This document shows positions 1 to 5,906 of a stretch of DNA of 9,499 nt, one piece after another. The translations under genes were made by a program, and so were the position numbers. Origin of the DNA: Clostridia bacterium (GTDB lineage: Bacteria; Bacillota; Clostridia; Christensenellales; DUVY01); contig BNZQ01000057.1 in assembly GCA_026001225.1 (NCBI GenBank), positions 1 through 9,499 of the forward strand, given 5' to 3'. The notes beneath the pieces are model-generated. The model did not search any database and was not told the origin of the DNA. It saw only the letters and a list, made by a program, of their open reading frames with translations. Position 1 is the first letter of the stretch; every line of letters begins with the position of its first letter.

Positions 1-125
1 GAACAAACTGCGATGCCGAGTTCCCGTAATACATAAAAAACAGCCGGACGGACGCCATCTTCATAAATACCGTGACGTCCCTTTCGGAATTATGCATTTT
101 GTCTGAATTGCTACTTGTCCACTCC

Positions 126-162
126 TCACAATTTTAGCATTCTCGTCATACATTGCTATAAG
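126..162 (+). promoter_or_regulatory. Candidate promoter of the Cys-rich gene (sigma-E-like or sigma-A)
   Basis: Two readings overlap. CATACATT at 147-154 matches the sporulation sigma-E -10 consensus (CATACAHT as I know it from Bacillus), with TCACAAT (126-132) 14 bases upstream as a partial -35. Alternatively TGCTATAAG (154-162) is an extended sigma-A -10, with TTAGCA (134-139) 17 bases before TATAAG. Either would start RNA at about 161-170, some 35-45 bases before the ATG. The sequence alone does not decide between them. Confidence 0.4.
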
Positions 163-204
163 GGCATGTTCTATGCGGTATGCCCCGAAAGGAGGTGAAA
201 ACCG

Positions 205-846
205 ATGTCATTTTTTACCAACAACAAATCCGACCGCTCGCCCGGCGCGATCAACGGCAATCCCCTGAACGGCCTTTGCGAAAAGGTATGCGTGCAGGTC
301 AAGAAGGTGTTCGACGCTTGTATCCGGCAAACGCAAGAGGAAAACGTAACAATCGTACTTAAAAACTTTGTGCCCGAAAAGCCGGCTCAACCCTTGACCT
401 TCATCAGCTGCCGCAGTACGAGCCCCAAGGGAATCGTGTCCAACCTGATCATCGACCGTTTGGAGGAAAAACCGCGGCAGGCGCGCGTGCGCTGTACCGT
501 GACCCTGCCGATGGAGTGCATCTTTGTGGACGCGAACGGCGTGGAAGGGAAAGCGGCGACCAGCGTCAGTATCAACGAGGATATCATTCTCTTCGTGCCG
601 GAGCCTTCAATTATACCCTATCAGTTCGAGGCAGTGGTCAGCGCGGTGGCCTTGGACGGCGTGCCGGCGGGCGCGGATGCGTTCCGCTGCAACGTTTGTA
701 TCACGGTCATCTTGAAGGTCATCATCGAGACCGAGCTGCTGATCCCATCCTACGGCTATTGCCACATTCCGCCCTGCCAGGAATTCACGCAGGAGGTTTG
801 CAGCGGGTTCTTCGAGCTGCCCTTGTATCCCGATTCGGAGGTTTAA
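205..846 (+). CDS. Cys-rich protein of unknown function, possibly spore coat/SPOCS-like
   Basis: This 213-residue protein has no signal peptide and no membrane segment. It carries 11 cysteines (25, 29, 39, 69, 97, 105, 162, 165, 186, 191, 199), several paired as CxxxC, CxxC or near-adjacent. The opening stretch EKVCVQVKKVFDAC (26-39) reminds me of the SPOCS/DUF3794 motif of clostridial spore coat and sporulation proteins, and the tail (from about residue 183) has a CHIPPC and VCSGFFELPLYP pattern. The body alternates short beta-type strands. The start is set by GGAGGTGA at 191-198, nine bases before the ATG. The gene stands alone: it has its own promoter region and a strong terminator follows at 939-966, so it is not part of the mraZ operon. 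A coat or exosporium role is inferred from the cysteines and the possible sigma-E -10; I do not recognise the family with certainty. It could also be another secretion-independent, disulfide- or metal-binding clostridial protein. Confidence 0.85.
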   Translation: MSFFTNNKSDRSPGAINGNPLNGLCEKVCVQVKKVFDACIRQTQEENVTIVLKNFVPEKPAQPLTFISCRSTSPKGIVSNLIIDRLEEKPRQARVRCTVTLPMECIFVDANGVEGKAATSVSINEDIILFVPEPSIIPYQFEAVVSAVALDGVPAGADAFRCNVCITVILKVIIETELLIPSYGYCHIPPCQEFTQEVCSGFFELPLYPDSEV

Positions 847-938
847 CGGTTTAACGGCGCAAGCGAAACACAAAAGCAATGAAAAATACTTTTAACATGA
901 AAATCGGTTTTTAGGCTCTGTAAAAACTGAATATATAA

Positions 939-966
939 GAGACCGCCTTCGGGCGGTTTCTTTTTT
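939..966 (+). terminator. Rho-independent terminator after the Cys-rich gene
   Basis: GAGACCGCC (939-947) pairs with GGCGGTTTC (952-960) around a TTCG tetraloop. That gives nine base pairs with one G-U, followed at once by six T (961-966). It lies about 90 bases after the stop at 846 and insulates the mraZ region from upstream transcription. Confidence 0.93.
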
Positions 967-1021
967 ACGGGCGGTTTTCTTTGAGGAAGCGGATCGGTAT
1001 CCGGATGCGTTTTTCCGCCCC

Positions 1022-1086
1022 GTGGTCGCGCGTGGAAAAGATTTTAAATTTTTTTTGAGAAAGTGGTTAAAAGTGGTTGCAAGTGG
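1022..1086 (+). promoter_or_regulatory. Array of five GTGG boxes (predicted MraZ operator)
   Basis: GTGG occurs at 1022, 1032, 1063, 1073 and 1083. The last three are AAGTGGT repeats exactly 10 bp apart, like the known MraZ operator of Firmicutes and Mollicutes (tandem AAAGTGGT-type boxes at 10-bp spacing). The first two are also 10 bp apart and lie 31 bp upstream, about three helical turns, so all five face the same side of the DNA. The proximal boxes overlap the -35 and spacer of the mraZ promoter, consistent with autorepression. Confidence 0.85.
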
Positions 1087-1105
1087 TCAATAAATATGCT
1101 ATACT
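1077..1105 (+). promoter_or_regulatory. mraZ sigma-A promoter with extended -10
   Basis: TTGCAA (1077-1082), a 17-bp spacer, then TATACT (1100-1105) preceded by TGC (1097-1099), an extended -10. Transcription should begin about seven bases after the -10, at 1111-1113, which is the mraZ ATG itself. There is no Shine-Dalgarno sequence between the -10 and the ATG. Confidence 0.8.
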
Positions 1106-1111
1106 GTTCAC

Positions 1112-1540
1112 ATGTTATTCGGCGAGTATTCTCATACCGTAGATGACAAAGGCCGTTTTCGGCTCCCGCCCAAATTCAAAGCGGAATTGGGCGAGAGTTT
1201 CGTATTGACCAAGGGCACGGACGGGAGTTTGTTCGTTTTTTCGGCGGGGGAATTTACCGCCCATTTTCAGGACAAGCTTCGCGACCTGTCGATCGCCGAC
1301 AAGGAAGCGCATAAACCTTTACGGCAGTTGTTTTCTTCGGCGTTCGAGGCCGAGACCGACAATCAGGGACGCGCGCTGTTGCCCGCGAATCTGAAAGAGT
1401 ACGCCGGAATCGGCAAGAATATCGCGATCATCGGCATGGGCACGCGCGCCGAAATTTGGAGCGCGGAACGCTGGGCCGAATACAACAAGGGCGCGGACTT
1501 CGATACGGCGATTACCGCGCTAAAAGACTATAAGCTATAA
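1112..1540 (+). CDS. mraZ: Transcriptional regulator MraZ
   Basis: MraZ is the DNA-binding regulator at the head of the dcw cluster; it forms ring-shaped oligomers and represses its own operon. At 142 residues it has the usual length. It has two tandem SpoVT/AbrB-like halves, each with the family DxxxR motif: D11-DKG-R15 in the first and D83-NQG-R87 in the second, both followed by a short hydrophobic-Pro stretch. The N-terminus MLFGEYSHTVDDKGR matches the family start, so the ATG at 1112 is firm even though no ribosome binding site precedes it. The predicted operator boxes lie directly upstream. The stop is 80 bases from the likely rsmH start, with a palindromic repeat in between where the two genes are normally almost touching. 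Confidence 0.97.
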   Translation: MLFGEYSHTVDDKGRFRLPPKFKAELGESFVLTKGTDGSLFVFSAGEFTAHFQDKLRDLSIADKEAHKPLRQLFSSAFEAETDNQGRALLPANLKEYAGIGKNIAIIGMGTRAEIWSAERWAEYNKGADFDTAITALKDYKL

Positions 1541-1543
1541 TAA

Positions 1544-1609
1544 CTGAAAAGTGAAAACTGAAAATTATGGATAAATTACATTCCGATATTTTCAGTTTTC
1601 AACTTTCAC
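1544..1609. repeat. Heptamer-triplet inverted repeat between mraZ and rsmH
   Basis: The left arm is three 7-base units, CTGAAAA GTGAAAA CTGAAAA (1544-1564). The right arm is three inverted units, TTTTCAG TTTTCAA CTTTCAC (1589-1609). The core gives a 14-bp perfect stem (1552-1565 with 1588-1601). The 22-base loop (1566-1587) contains an ATG that is in frame with rsmH. An element of the same design occurs at 3494-3551, so I read this as an inserted repeat rather than a native spacer. Confidence 0.75.
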
Positions 1610-1620
1610 TTAAAAACGAT

Positions 1621-2541
1621 ATGCAATACCATACGCCCGTCTTACTCGATGAGGTTATAAAAAATTTGGCGATCAAGCCCGACGGCGTCTATGCGGACGG
1701 GACGTTGGGCGGCGGGGGACACGCCGAGGCGATTTTGACCGCTTGCCCGACCTGTCGCCTGATTGGAATCGATCGCGACGGCGAGGCGATCGAGTACGCG
1801 GGGAACCGTTTGAAACCGTATGCGGACCGTTTCACGGCGGTACGCGGCAATTTTAAGGATATCGACGCGATTTTGGACGGGCTGAACGTGAACAGAATAG
1901 ACGGCGCGCTGCTCGACCTTGGGATAAGCAGCCGCCAAATCGACAGCGCGGAACGGGGTTTTGCCTATTCGGCGGATGCGCCGCTCGATATGAGAATGGA
2001 CAAGCGTCAAAGTTTGACCGCGCGCGACGTGGTCAACGGATACGGCGAGGCGGAACTTGTCCGGCTCTTAAAAGAGTACGGCGAGGAGGACTTTGCCCGG
2101 GGGATCGCCCGCGCGATCGTCCGCGGGCGGACGATAAGGCCGATCGAAACGACGGGAGAGCTTGCTCGCATTGTGACCGAAGCCGTGCCCAAGAAATTCC
2201 GCTTCGGAGGCGCGCCGAAAAAGACGTTTCAGGCGGTACGGATCGAGGTCAACGCGGAATTGGACGGCTTGCAGGAAGCATTGCAATGCTATATCGACCG
2301 GCTGAAAACAGGCGGACGGTTGGCGGTGATCAGTTTTCACAGTCTTGAAGACCGCGCGGGAAAGACGGTATTCAAATACAACGCGACGGACTGCGTGTGC
2401 GACAAAAGCCTGCCGGTCTGCGTATGCGGACATAGGGCGGGCGTGAAACAAATCTGCGGCCCCGTGCGGGCGACGGAACGCGAGATTGCGGACAATCCGC
2501 GTTCGGCGAGCGCGAAGCTGCGGGTCGTTGAAAAACTGTAA
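1621..2541 (+). CDS. rsmH: 16S rRNA (cytosine(1402)-N(4))-methyltransferase RsmH
   Basis: RsmH (MraW) uses S-adenosylmethionine to methylate N4 of C1402 in the decoding centre of 16S rRNA. From the ATG at 1621 it has 306 residues, typical of the family. Visible motifs are the SAM-binding loop DGTLGGGGH (26-34), DLGISSRQID (99-108), DMRMD (123-127), FQAVRIEVNAEL (203-214) and ISFHSLEDR (237-245). A CxC-x6-CxC cluster (about 258-269), common in this family, follows. The family N-terminus aligns with MQYHTPVLLDEV, so I chose 1621. An in-frame ATG at 1567 would add 18 residues (MDKLHSDIFSFQLSLKND), mostly encoded by the palindromic repeat. Neither ATG has a recognisable ribosome binding site, so the start actually used is uncertain. 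It is cotranscribed with mraZ; no promoter or terminator is visible between them. Confidence 0.97.
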   Translation: MQYHTPVLLDEVIKNLAIKPDGVYADGTLGGGGHAEAILTACPTCRLIGIDRDGEAIEYAGNRLKPYADRFTAVRGNFKDIDAILDGLNVNRIDGALLDLGISSRQIDSAERGFAYSADAPLDMRMDKRQSLTARDVVNGYGEAELVRLLKEYGEEDFARGIARAIVRGRTIRPIETTGELARIVTEAVPKKFRFGGAPKKTFQAVRIEVNAELDGLQEALQCYIDRLKTGGRLAVISFHSLEDRAGKTVFKYNATDCVCDKSLPVCVCGHRAGVKQICGPVRATEREIADNPRSASAKLRVVEKL

Positions 2542-2557
2542 ATGATCAATGAATGAT

Positions 2558-2655
2558 AGGTTTTAGGTAAATACAAAACGGCAGGCTGTTTTGAAATAAA
2601 AACCTCGTGCAAGTCCGGCCGAATTTTTATTACATAAAAATTCGCGTTTGGCCGG
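2558..2655. repeat. Two nested hairpins in the rsmH–ftsL gap
   Basis: The first structure is AGGTTTT (2558-2564) with AAAACCT (2599-2605), enclosing a second stem AAAACGG/CTGTTTT (2575-2581, 2586-2592). The next is CCGGCC (2615-2620) with GGCCGG (2650-2655), enclosing a perfect 10-bp stem GAATTTTTAT/ATAAAAATTC around TAC (2621-2643); a 6-base bulge sits on the 3' side. No T-run follows, so it is not a normal terminator. The remaining 2656-2740 holds short partial repeats (GGAAT/ATTCC at about 2693-2709 and GCGAAGCGAGCG), and I see no gene in it. Confidence 0.6.
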
Positions 2656-2740
2656 AAAGAGCGCGAAGCGAGCGATCAAGAGAGGAATTCACAGGATTCC
2701 GAATATGAGCAAAGCAAAGCGCGAGAAAAGTGAATAGTCA

Positions 2741-2748
2741 AAAAGGAG
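2741..2748 (+). promoter_or_regulatory. Ribosome binding site that decides the ftsL-like start
   Basis: AAAAGGAG ends one base before the ATG at 2750, which is too close for use, but ten bases before the in-frame ATG at 2759. The second ATG is therefore the better start. Confidence 0.75.
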
Positions 2749-2758
2749 TATGAATAAA

Positions 2759-3481
2759 ATGGTAACGACGACAAGGATATCCAAGGAACGGTACGCCACC
2801 GCGGCTTCGCGGACGGCGGTGCGGCAGAACGCGGAACGGGAACCCGCGCGCAGCGCGCGCGAAGAGGAAAATGAGTACGCGCAGACGCGGATCGACTATC
2901 CCGAGGACGAGCGGTTTACGGAATTTTCGCGCGAAATGCCCGCGCCGGAGTACGATTATGATTATGACCGGCGCGCGGCCGCCTATGAAACGGATCGCGC
3001 GGAGCCGAGGGCGCGTCGTTACGCCGAGGAAGATCTGATGCCCACGATCCGTACAATGCGGCAGTTAAACCGCATGCCGGTTCAAAACGAGGAAACGGAA
3101 CGCGAGCAGAAGCGCGCGAACCGGCGCGAACCGGCCAAGGCGGGCAAGCTGTCGCCGACGGCGAAGATGATGATCGCGGTTTACGCGCTGATCGTGGCGA
3201 TCGCGGTGATCCTGATCATCTCGACATCGGTTGCGGCCGCCCGCAGCGCGGACGACGCGGCGGCGTTGCAAGCGCGCGGCGCGGCTCTCGAAACCACGAT
3301 CGCCGGACAGGAGAAAGAAATTTCCGGTCTGCTCGATTTGGACGCGAACGATCCGCAGTTGTCGGGCTATGAATCCGCGGGCGCCGGAAAGACCTTTCAA
3401 TTAAAGGAATTGAAGGATGAAACGGTTTACGAGGCGCGGACAAACTGGTTCGATTGGCTGTGCCGACTGTTTTCTAATTGA
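2759..3481 (+). CDS. ftsL: FtsL-like division protein with long charged N-terminal tail
   Basis: This 240-residue single-pass membrane protein sits where ftsL lies in Bacillota dcw clusters, between rsmH and the PBP gene. FtsL helps recruit and activate the septal peptidoglycan synthase together with DivIC/FtsB. The membrane helix is about residues 136-161 (MMIAVYALIVAIAVILIIS), followed by a coiled-coil-like stretch at 162-192 (AALQARGAALETTIAGQEKE) and a short outer tail ending in WFDWLCRLFSN. Before the helix are about 130 residues rich in Arg, Glu, Asp and Tyr (for example PEYDYDYDRR at about 63-72), probably disordered and cytoplasmic; classical FtsL proteins are only about 100-120 residues, with a short cytoplasmic part. 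Identity rests on position and topology because the family is poorly conserved. A DivIC/FtsB-like septum-formation protein is the alternative. Confidence 0.75.
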   Translation: MVTTTRISKERYATAASRTAVRQNAEREPARSAREEENEYAQTRIDYPEDERFTEFSREMPAPEYDYDYDRRAAAYETDRAEPRARRYAEEDLMPTIRTMRQLNRMPVQNEETEREQKRANRREPAKAGKLSPTAKMMIAVYALIVAIAVILIISTSVAAARSADDAAALQARGAALETTIAGQEKEISGLLDLDANDPQLSGYESAGAGKTFQLKELKDETVYEARTNWFDWLCRLFSN

Positions 3482-3493
3482 ACGGTTAATGAC

Positions 3494-3551
3494 ATTGAAT
3501 AATGAATATTGAATAGTATCGGTTGACGACATTCATTGTTCAATATTAAAT
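3494..3551. repeat. Second heptamer-triplet inverted repeat
   Basis: The left arm is ATTGAAT AATGAAT ATTGAAT (3494-3514) and the right arm is ATTCATT GTTCAAT ATTAAAT (3531-3551). The best stem pairs 3494-3507 with 3531-3544, 14 bp with one G-T. The layout is the same as at 1544-1609 (three 7-mers, spacer, three inverted 7-mers), but the letters differ. Confidence 0.72.
3523..3551 (+). promoter_or_regulatory. Possible sigma-A promoter for the PBP gene
   Basis: TTGACG (3523-3528), a 17-bp spacer and TTAAAT (3546-3551). The -35 is good and the -10 matches at four of six positions. It lies in the loop and right arm of the repeat, upstream of the MITE-like element. The PBP gene could equally be read from the mraZ promoter. 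Confidence 0.3.
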
Positions 3552-3557
3552 ATGGTA

Positions 3558-3733
3558 GTGTTTACTTAAAAGTAGGAACTTCGAGTGTCATCTCGACCGG
3601 GGCGGGCCGTAAGGCGCGCGAAGCGGAGAGATCCCCGACATTTTGAATACGGTTGGAGATTTCTCGACTTCGTTCGCTGACGCTCACTTCGCTCGAAATG
3701 ACAAATATACGTTCCTATTCTTAAACAGGACAC
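3558..3733. mobile_element. 176-bp MITE-like palindromic element
   Basis: The ends are imperfect inverted repeats: TTAAAAGTAGGAAC (3566-3579) against GTTCCTATTCTTAA (3711-3724), 12 of 14 matching, with GTGT and ACAC at the outer tips. Inside, TGTCATCTCGA (3586-3596) pairs with TCGAAATGACA (3693-3703). The GCGAAGCGGAGAGATC and GAGATTTCTCGACTTCG segments continue the fold, so the whole unit can form one long imperfect hairpin. It encodes no protein. The TTTCTCGACTTCG...TCGAAATGAC type of sequence is one I associate with dispersed intergenic repeats in clostridial genomes. It ends 31 bases before the PBP start. Confidence 0.65.
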
Positions 3734-3764
3734 GGCCTTGAATATTCAATCGGACGGGGGAATT

Positions 3765-5684
3765 ATGCGGTTAATAAAACCATACACGCTTTTGACATTG
3801 CAAAAAAGGGTTCTGGCGCTGATCGTGTCGGTGACCTTTTTGTTTGTCGTCCTGATGGGACGCCTCGCTTACCTTCAACTGATCGCGGGCGCGGATTTGC
3901 AGAGCAAGGCCGCCGACCAATGGATGCGCGAACTGCCGCTCAAAGCTCCGCGCGGCAATATTTACGACGCGGGCGGCCGCTTGCTGGCAGGCAATTATAC
4001 CGTCTATTCGATCTACGCCCGCCCCAAAAGCATGACCGATCCCGATCGCGCCGCCGCCGCTTTGGCGGGCGCCCTCGGTTTGAACCGCGAGAGGCTGCGC
4101 GAGAAGATTTCTAAAAAAGGCGTATCCGAGGTCACGGTGGCGCGCCAAGTCGAAAAGGACGTTGCGGACAAACTCAAACTGCAAAAGTTGGACGGTATCT
4201 ATTTTTCCGAGGACACCAAACGCCGATACCCTTACGGCGATTTCCTCACGCAGGTTTTAGGCTATACCAACGTGGACGGCGACGGGCAGGCCGGCCTTGA
4301 AGCCTATTACAATAAATACCTCAAAGGGCTGGACGGTCAATCCTTGACGCAGACCGATATACAGGGGACGGAGCTCGATAACAACGTCACGCAGTACATT
4401 CCCGCGGCGCCGGGGCTCGATTTGACGCTGACGATCGACTACAATATTCAGGCGTTTGCCGAGGCGGCGATGGAGGAGGCCGTCGCCGCGTACAATCCGA
4501 TCGGGGCGAGCGCGCTCGTTTTGGACGCCGAAACCGGCGCGGTGCTGGCGATGACGACCAAAAACAGCTTCGACCTAAACGACCCGCCGCGCGACGATGT
4601 GACCGAACTCTTGGCGCGTTCCAAGAACAAGATGGTCGTGGACGTGTACGAGCCGGGCTCGACGTTCAAAATCTTTACGACGGCGGCGGCGGTCGAGGAA
4701 AGCCGCGTTAAAATGGACGAACGCTTTTACTGCCCCGGTTACCGGATCGTGGACGGACAGCGGATCAGGTGCTGGCGCACGGCGGGGCACGGCAGCAAGA
4801 GCTTCCGCGAGGGCGTGGACGTGAGCTGCAATTGCGTGTTTATGGATTTGGCGTTGCGCCTCGGCACGCGCACGTACTATGAGTATATGAACAAATTCGG
4901 CTTTGGGCAGAGTACGGGCATCGATTTCTTTTCCGAAAGCCGCGGGATCGTGATGAGGGAGGAGAGCGTAAAGACCGTAGATTTGGCGCGCATAGGCTTT
5001 GGACAGGCGGTCGCGGTGACGCCCTTGCAGTTGGTCGCGGGCGTCGCGGCGGTGGTCAACGGCGGGCGTCTGATGACGCCCTATTTGGTCAAGGAAATCC
5101 GGGATGCAAACGGCAAGACGGCGCGAATCTTCAATCCGACGGAAAAACGGCGCGCGGTTTCCGAACAGACGAGCGCGGTCATGCGCGATATTTTGGAGGA
5201 GGCGGTGCGCGAGGGCAGCGGCAAAAACGCCTATATACCGGGCTACAAGATCGGCGGCAAGACCGGCACGGCGCAAAAATACGCGAACGGCGCGATCGCG
5301 CAGGGCAAATATATTTCCTCGTTCGTGGGTTTCGCGCCCGCCGACAAGCCGAAATACGTCGTGTTGGTCAGCATCGACGAGCCGCAGGGGTACGCCTATT
5401 ACGGCAGTATCGTCGCCGCGCCGTGGGCAAAGGTGATTTTCGAGAAATTGTTCACTTATAAAAACATTCAACCGGTGTTCGACGACGCGGAACGGACCGA
5501 GGACTTCAAGACCGTGGAAATGCCCCTTGTGATCGGTAAAAAAGCCGCCGAAGCGGGCGCGTTGATCGAGGAGGCGGGCCTTCAATACGAGATCGACGGA
5601 GAAGGGAGCGTTATTTTACGGCAAATGCCTCCGGCGGGAACGAGGCTGGCGGCAAAATCTGTGGTCTTGATTCAGACGGATTAA
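3765..5684 (+). CDS. Class B penicillin-binding protein with C-terminal PASTA domain (SpoVD/FtsI type)
   Basis: This transpeptidase cross-links peptidoglycan outside the membrane during septation or spore cortex formation. From the ATG at 3765 it has 639 residues: one N-terminal membrane helix (about 16-38), a PBP dimerisation domain starting near APRGNIYD (61-68), then the transpeptidase domain with STFK (active-site Ser299, Lys302), SCN (354-356) and KTGT (499-502). A single PASTA domain follows (about 581-637). The length and single PASTA domain match Bacillus SpoVD; the place after an ftsL-like gene also suits FtsI/PBP2B, so I leave the symbol blank. The usual RGxIxDRxGxxLA motif reads RGNIYDAGGRLLA, with Ala for Arg. 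An in-frame TTG at 3738 would add nine residues, but the ATG places MRLIKPYTLL directly before the helix; the preceding GGGGG (3756-3760) is a weak ribosome binding site. No further mur genes follow. Confidence 0.95.
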   Translation: MRLIKPYTLLTLQKRVLALIVSVTFLFVVLMGRLAYLQLIAGADLQSKAADQWMRELPLKAPRGNIYDAGGRLLAGNYTVYSIYARPKSMTDPDRAAAALAGALGLNRERLREKISKKGVSEVTVARQVEKDVADKLKLQKLDGIYFSEDTKRRYPYGDFLTQVLGYTNVDGDGQAGLEAYYNKYLKGLDGQSLTQTDIQGTELDNNVTQYIPAAPGLDLTLTIDYNIQAFAEAAMEEAVAAYNPIGASALVLDAETGAVLAMTTKNSFDLNDPPRDDVTELLARSKNKMVVDVYEPGSTFKIFTTAAAVEESRVKMDERFYCPGYRIVDGQRIRCWRTAGHGSKSFREGVDVSCNCVFMDLALRLGTRTYYEYMNKFGFGQSTGIDFFSESRGIVMREESVKTVDLARIGFGQAVAVTPLQLVAGVAAVVNGGRLMTPYLVKEIRDANGKTARIFNPTEKRRAVSEQTSAVMRDILEEAVREGSGKNAYIPGYKIGGKTGTAQKYANGAIAQGKYISSFVGFAPADKPKYVVLVSIDEPQGYAYYGSIVAAPWAKVIFEKLFTYKNIQPVFDDAERTEDFKTVEMPLVIGKKAAEAGALIEEAGLQYEIDGEGSVILRQMPPAGTRLAAKSVVLIQTD

Positions 5685-5816
5685 CTTTGAAACGACAGGC
5701 ATCGCCGGATTTGGGCTACGTTTGACTCGCCGCCTCGGTCATGTAGGGAGGGTCTACACTCCCTTCGGCGGCTCGTCAACTGTTGCGCGGGCTTCGGCGC
5801 GCCTGTCGTTTCAAAG
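5685..5816. repeat. 132-bp palindromic element with perfect 16-bp terminal inverted repeats
   Basis: CTTTGAAACGACAGGC (5685-5700) is the exact reverse complement of 5801-5816. Inside, GTTTGACTCGCCGCC pairs imperfectly with GGCGGCTCGTCAAC, and AGGGAG...CTCCCT closes the centre, so the entire unit can fold into one hairpin. It starts on the base after the PBP stop codon. No T-run follows, so termination is possible but not shown. There is no coding capacity. Confidence 0.75.
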
Positions 5817-5854
5817 GGGCTCCGTCGATATCCTATTTTTAATCGTTTTTTAAT

Positions 5855-5882
5855 TTGTTATTTGCCGCGCGTGTGGTACAAT
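5855..5882 (+). promoter_or_regulatory. Sigma-A promoter of the ABC transporter genes
   Basis: TTGTTA (5855-5860), a 16-bp spacer and TACAAT (5877-5882, five of six). RNA would start near 5889, right at AAAGGG (5888-5893), which would be the ribosome binding site, 13 bases from the ATG. That is a longer gap than usual. Confidence 0.6.
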
Positions 5883-5906
5883 AATACAAAGGGATTTTAA
5901 ATACGT

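Noticed and set aside
1..97. Open minus-strand frame from ATG at 97 to the window edge (MHNSERDVTVFMKMASVRLF...)
   Set aside because: Only 32 codons are visible, there is no ribosome binding site, and a plus-strand frame is also open over the same stretch; could be a real divergent gene but not supportable here.
1022..1090. Short regular direct repeats as a CRISPR-like or iteron array
   Set aside because: The 10-bp spacing, AAGTGGT consensus and position at the mraZ promoter fit the MraZ operator instead.
3738..3764. TTG start nine codons upstream for the PBP
   Set aside because: The ATG at 3765 places the charged N-terminus directly before the membrane helix, as in the family; the TTG has no ribosome binding site.
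4575..5585. 336-codon minus-strand frame opposite the PBP gene
   Set aside because: Antisense shadow; the plus strand has STFK, SCN and KTG motifs of a transpeptidase.
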